DNA of 7,850 bases from an uncultured Alistipes sp. (GTDB taxonomy: Bacteria > Bacteroidota > Bacteroidia > Bacteroidales > Rikenellaceae), in NCBI GenBank assembly GCA_947174575.1, contig CAMWJM010000050.1, positions 1-7,850 of the forward strand, in the 5' to 3' direction. The stretch's first letter is position 1, and every line of letters begins with the position of its first letter. Shown here one piece after another: positions 6,395 to 7,850 of this stretch. The position numbers were made by a program, and so were the translations under genes. The notes under the pieces were generated by a model, which saw only the letters and a list, made by a program, of their open reading frames with translations, was not told where the DNA came from and made no database searches.

Positions 6395-6403
6395 AAAGGA
6401 GAG
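6395..6403 (+). promoter_or_regulatory. Strong Shine-Dalgarno sequence of tgt
   Basis: AAAGGAGAG lies eight bases before the tgt ATG and is strongly complementary to the 16S rRNA 3' end. The other genes here have weak or no such motif, so this one stands out and supports the chosen start at 6412. Confidence 0.6.
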
Positions 6404-6411
6404 ACCCCCAT

Positions 6412-7542
6412 ATGAAATTCACGCTTCGACATAAAGACCCGGCCTCGCAGGCCCGCGTCGGTCTTTTGGAGACCGACCACGGCCCCGTGCACACCCCGAT
6501 CTTCATGCCCGTGGGTACGGCCGCCACGGTCAAGGGCATCTACCACCGCGACGTGCGCGACGAAGCCCGGGCGCAGATCATCCTGGCCAACACCTACCAC
6601 CTCTACCTGCGGCCCGGCATGGAGATCATCGAGAAGGCGGGCGGCGTGCACCGCTTTTCGACGTGGGAGGGACCGATGCTCACCGACAGCGGCGGCTTCC
6701 AGGTCTTCTCGCTGGCCGCATGCCGCAAGCTCAAGGAGGAGGGCTGCCACTTCCGCTCGCACATCGACGGCTCGAAACACCTCTTCACGCCCGAGAGCGT
6801 GATCGACACCGAGCGGACGATCGGCGCCGACATCATGATGGCTTTCGACGAGTGTCCGCCGGGCGATGCGCCGCGCGACTATGCCGCCAAGTCGCTCGCG
6901 CTGACCGAGCGGTGGCTCGATCGCTGCTTCGAGCGCTACGCGCAGACAGCACCCAAATACGGCCATTATCAAGCGCTTTTCCCTATTGTTCAAGGCTGCA
7001 CCTACCCCGATTTACGGGTGCGGGCTGCCGAAAACGTCTTGCAGTACGACGCCGACGGCTACGCCATAGGCGGCTTGGCCGTGGGCGAGCCTACGGAGAC
7101 GATGTACGAAATGATCGAGGTGGTCAACGCCATTCTGCCCGAGGATCGACCCCGCTACCTCATGGGTGTCGGTACGCCGGTGAATATTTTGGAGGGTATC
7201 GCCCGGGGCGTCGATATGTTCGACTGCGTGATGCCCACGCGCAACGGCCGCAACGGCCAGCTCTTCACGGCCGAGGGCGTCATCAACATCCGCAACAAGA
7301 AGTGGGAGGACGATTTCTCGCCCATAGACCCCGCGGGCACGGCGTTCGTCGACACGCTCTACTCCAAGGCCTACCTCCACCACCTGTGCGTCTGCGGCGA
7401 GATGCTGGCGGCCGAAATCGCGTCGCTGCACAACATCGCGTTCTACCTGCGTCTGGTGGGCATGGCCCGCGAACACATCGCCGCCGGCGACTTCAAGGCC
7501 TGGAAAGAGACGACGATACCCAAACTGCAACGAAGACTGTAA
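6412..7542 (+). CDS. tgt: Queuine/preQ1 tRNA-guanine transglycosylase
   Basis: Tgt exchanges guanine-34 in the anticodon of tRNAs with GUN anticodons (Asp, Asn, His, Tyr) for preQ1 or queuine, on the queuosine pathway. The 376-residue TIM-barrel protein shows TPIFMPVGT (28-36), the base-binding loop TDSGGFQVFS with general acid/base D92 (91-100), FDECPPGD with D146 (145-152), VQGCTYPDLR (193-202), GGLAVGE (220-226) and GVDMFDCVMPTRNGRNGQ with nucleophile D268 (266-283). The C-terminal zinc site is atypical. Where most bacterial Tgt proteins have CxCxxC after SPIDP, this one reads A-G-T-A-F-V-D-T-L, leaving only the later histidine (H340). Two other cysteines (C326, C328) lie nearby. I recall similar cysteine-poor versions in other Bacteroidota, so the enzyme is probably active. 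It has its own -7 box and a strong ribosome binding site. One base separates its stop from the permease gene, so they form an operon. Confidence 0.97.
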   Translation: MKFTLRHKDPASQARVGLLETDHGPVHTPIFMPVGTAATVKGIYHRDVRDEARAQIILANTYHLYLRPGMEIIEKAGGVHRFSTWEGPMLTDSGGFQVFSLAACRKLKEEGCHFRSHIDGSKHLFTPESVIDTERTIGADIMMAFDECPPGDAPRDYAAKSLALTERWLDRCFERYAQTAPKYGHYQALFPIVQGCTYPDLRVRAAENVLQYDADGYAIGGLAVGEPTETMYEMIEVVNAILPEDRPRYLMGVGTPVNILEGIARGVDMFDCVMPTRNGRNGQLFTAEGVINIRNKKWEDDFSPIDPAGTAFVDTLYSKAYLHHLCVCGEMLAAEIASLHNIAFYLRLVGMAREHIAAGDFKAWKETTIPKLQRRL

Positions 7543-7543
7543 A

Positions 7544-7850
7544 ATGATGAAGTTCGGTTTCATGCAGGTTTTCCAGCCTCGGCACGACGCAAACAAATCC
7601 GGCTTATCGAAAATTTTTCGATTCCCGGGATACAAGATTCTCGACCGCTACATACTGGGCAAGTTTCTGTCGACCTACTTCTTCGCCATAGCGATGATCA
7701 TCGTGGTGGTGGTGCTGTTCGACTATGTGGAGAAGATCGACGACTTCACGGAGCTGCATGCGCCGCTGCGGAGCGTGATCTTCGACTACTACCTGAACTT
7801 CATCCCCTTCTTCATCAACCAGTTCAGCGGTCTGTTCACCTTCATCGCCT
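7544..7850 (+). CDS. LptF/LptG-family permease, N-terminal part (cut by window end)
   Basis: An open frame begins at ATG 7544, one base after the tgt stop codon, and runs off the window after 102 complete codons. From residue 31 it reads KILDRYILGKFLSTYFFAIA, the characteristic start of YjgP/YjgQ (LptF/LptG) permeases. The first membrane segment (about 43-62) follows, then FDYVEKIDDF, and a second hydrophobic stretch begins (about 86-102). LptF and LptG form the inner-membrane part of the LptB2FG ABC transporter, which extracts lipopolysaccharide for export. Many Bacteroidota encode one such protein next to tgt (recalled). About 30 residues precede the conserved core, longer than the few usual ones. 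ATGs at 7544, 7547 and 7562 are all possible starts, with no in-frame start nearer the core. Which of LptF or LptG it is cannot be decided from this fragment. Confidence 0.88.
   Translation, partial: MMKFGFMQVFQPRHDANKSGLSKIFRFPGYKILDRYILGKFLSTYFFAIAMIIVVVVLFDYVEKIDDFTELHAPLRSVIFDYYLNFIPFFINQFSGLFTFIA
7606..7622. repeat. 17-base A/T-rich palindrome early in the permease gene
   Basis: ATCGAAAA (7606-7613) and TTTTCGAT (7615-7622) are perfect inverted arms around a single T. CCGG at 7599-7602 can pair with CCGG at 7625-7628 outside them. The palindrome lies in the codons of the N-terminal extension, just before the conserved permease core. As RNA the A/U arm is weak. It may be a relic of an intergenic terminator or a protein site, or it may be chance. 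Confidence 0.4.

Noticed and set aside
6360..6411. preQ1 riboswitch upstream of tgt
   Set aside because: The position and pathway fit, but I could not find the conserved core of preQ1-I (a stem followed by an A-rich tail pairing with the loop) or the features of classes II and III. Only the hairpins are reported.
6390..6434. A 14-codon frame (ATG at 6390) overlapping the tgt start in another frame
   Set aside because: It has no ribosome binding site, and its sequence simply covers the tgt Shine-Dalgarno region. Chance is the simpler explanation.
6457..6477. The tgt-internal hairpin as a tRNA-anticodon mimic that Tgt would modify in its own message
   Set aside because: Tgt recognises U-G-U in the anticodon loop, and this loop is UUUGG with no such triplet.

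Overview
This is a GC-rich chromosomal segment from a member of the Bacteroidota, most likely Alistipes or a close Rikenellaceae relative (inference). Three things point there. Intergenic gaps carry Bacteroidota -7 promoter boxes of the form TAnnTTTG. Most starts lack a Shine-Dalgarno sequence. The proteins look like Bacteroidota versions of their families: a TonB transducer with one membrane anchor, an HflX with an acidic insertion after its NKxD motif, and a tRNA-guanine transglycosylase without the usual zinc cysteines. Almost all of the window is housekeeping coding sequence. There is no mobile element, CRISPR array, rRNA or tRNA, and no gene-free gap longer than about 180 bases.

Layout. 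Positions 38-2079 (minus strand) hold a TonB-family transducer followed by hflX, with a clear hairpin terminator between them. A divergent intergenic region (2080-2260) has a -7 box for each direction. It leads on the plus strand to rlmN (23S rRNA/tRNA m2A methyltransferase) and a small exported thioredoxin-like protein. That pair meets an opposing minus-strand operon at a shared bidirectional terminator near 3880-3915. The opposing operon, read from 6272 down to 3914, is a membrane glycosyltransferase of family 2, an ECF-type sigma factor that overlaps it by 10 bases, and rsmG (16S rRNA m7G methyltransferase), which probably starts at TTG. A second divergent promoter region (6273-6411) contains a 7-base tandem repeat. 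It leads on the plus strand to tgt (queuosine pathway), followed one base later by an LptF/LptG-type lipopolysaccharide-export permease that is cut by the window end.

Themes. Ribosome and tRNA maintenance is prominent: HflX ribosome rescue, RlmN, RsmG and Tgt. It is interleaved with envelope functions: TonB, the periplasmic thioredoxin fold, the glycosyltransferase and the LPS permease. I did not find a clear undescribed multi-gene system. The points most worth a second look are the missing zinc ligands in Tgt, the 7-base tandem repeat inside a divergent promoter, the structured tgt leader, and the glycosyltransferase-sigma-rsmG operon that has no adjacent anti-sigma gene.
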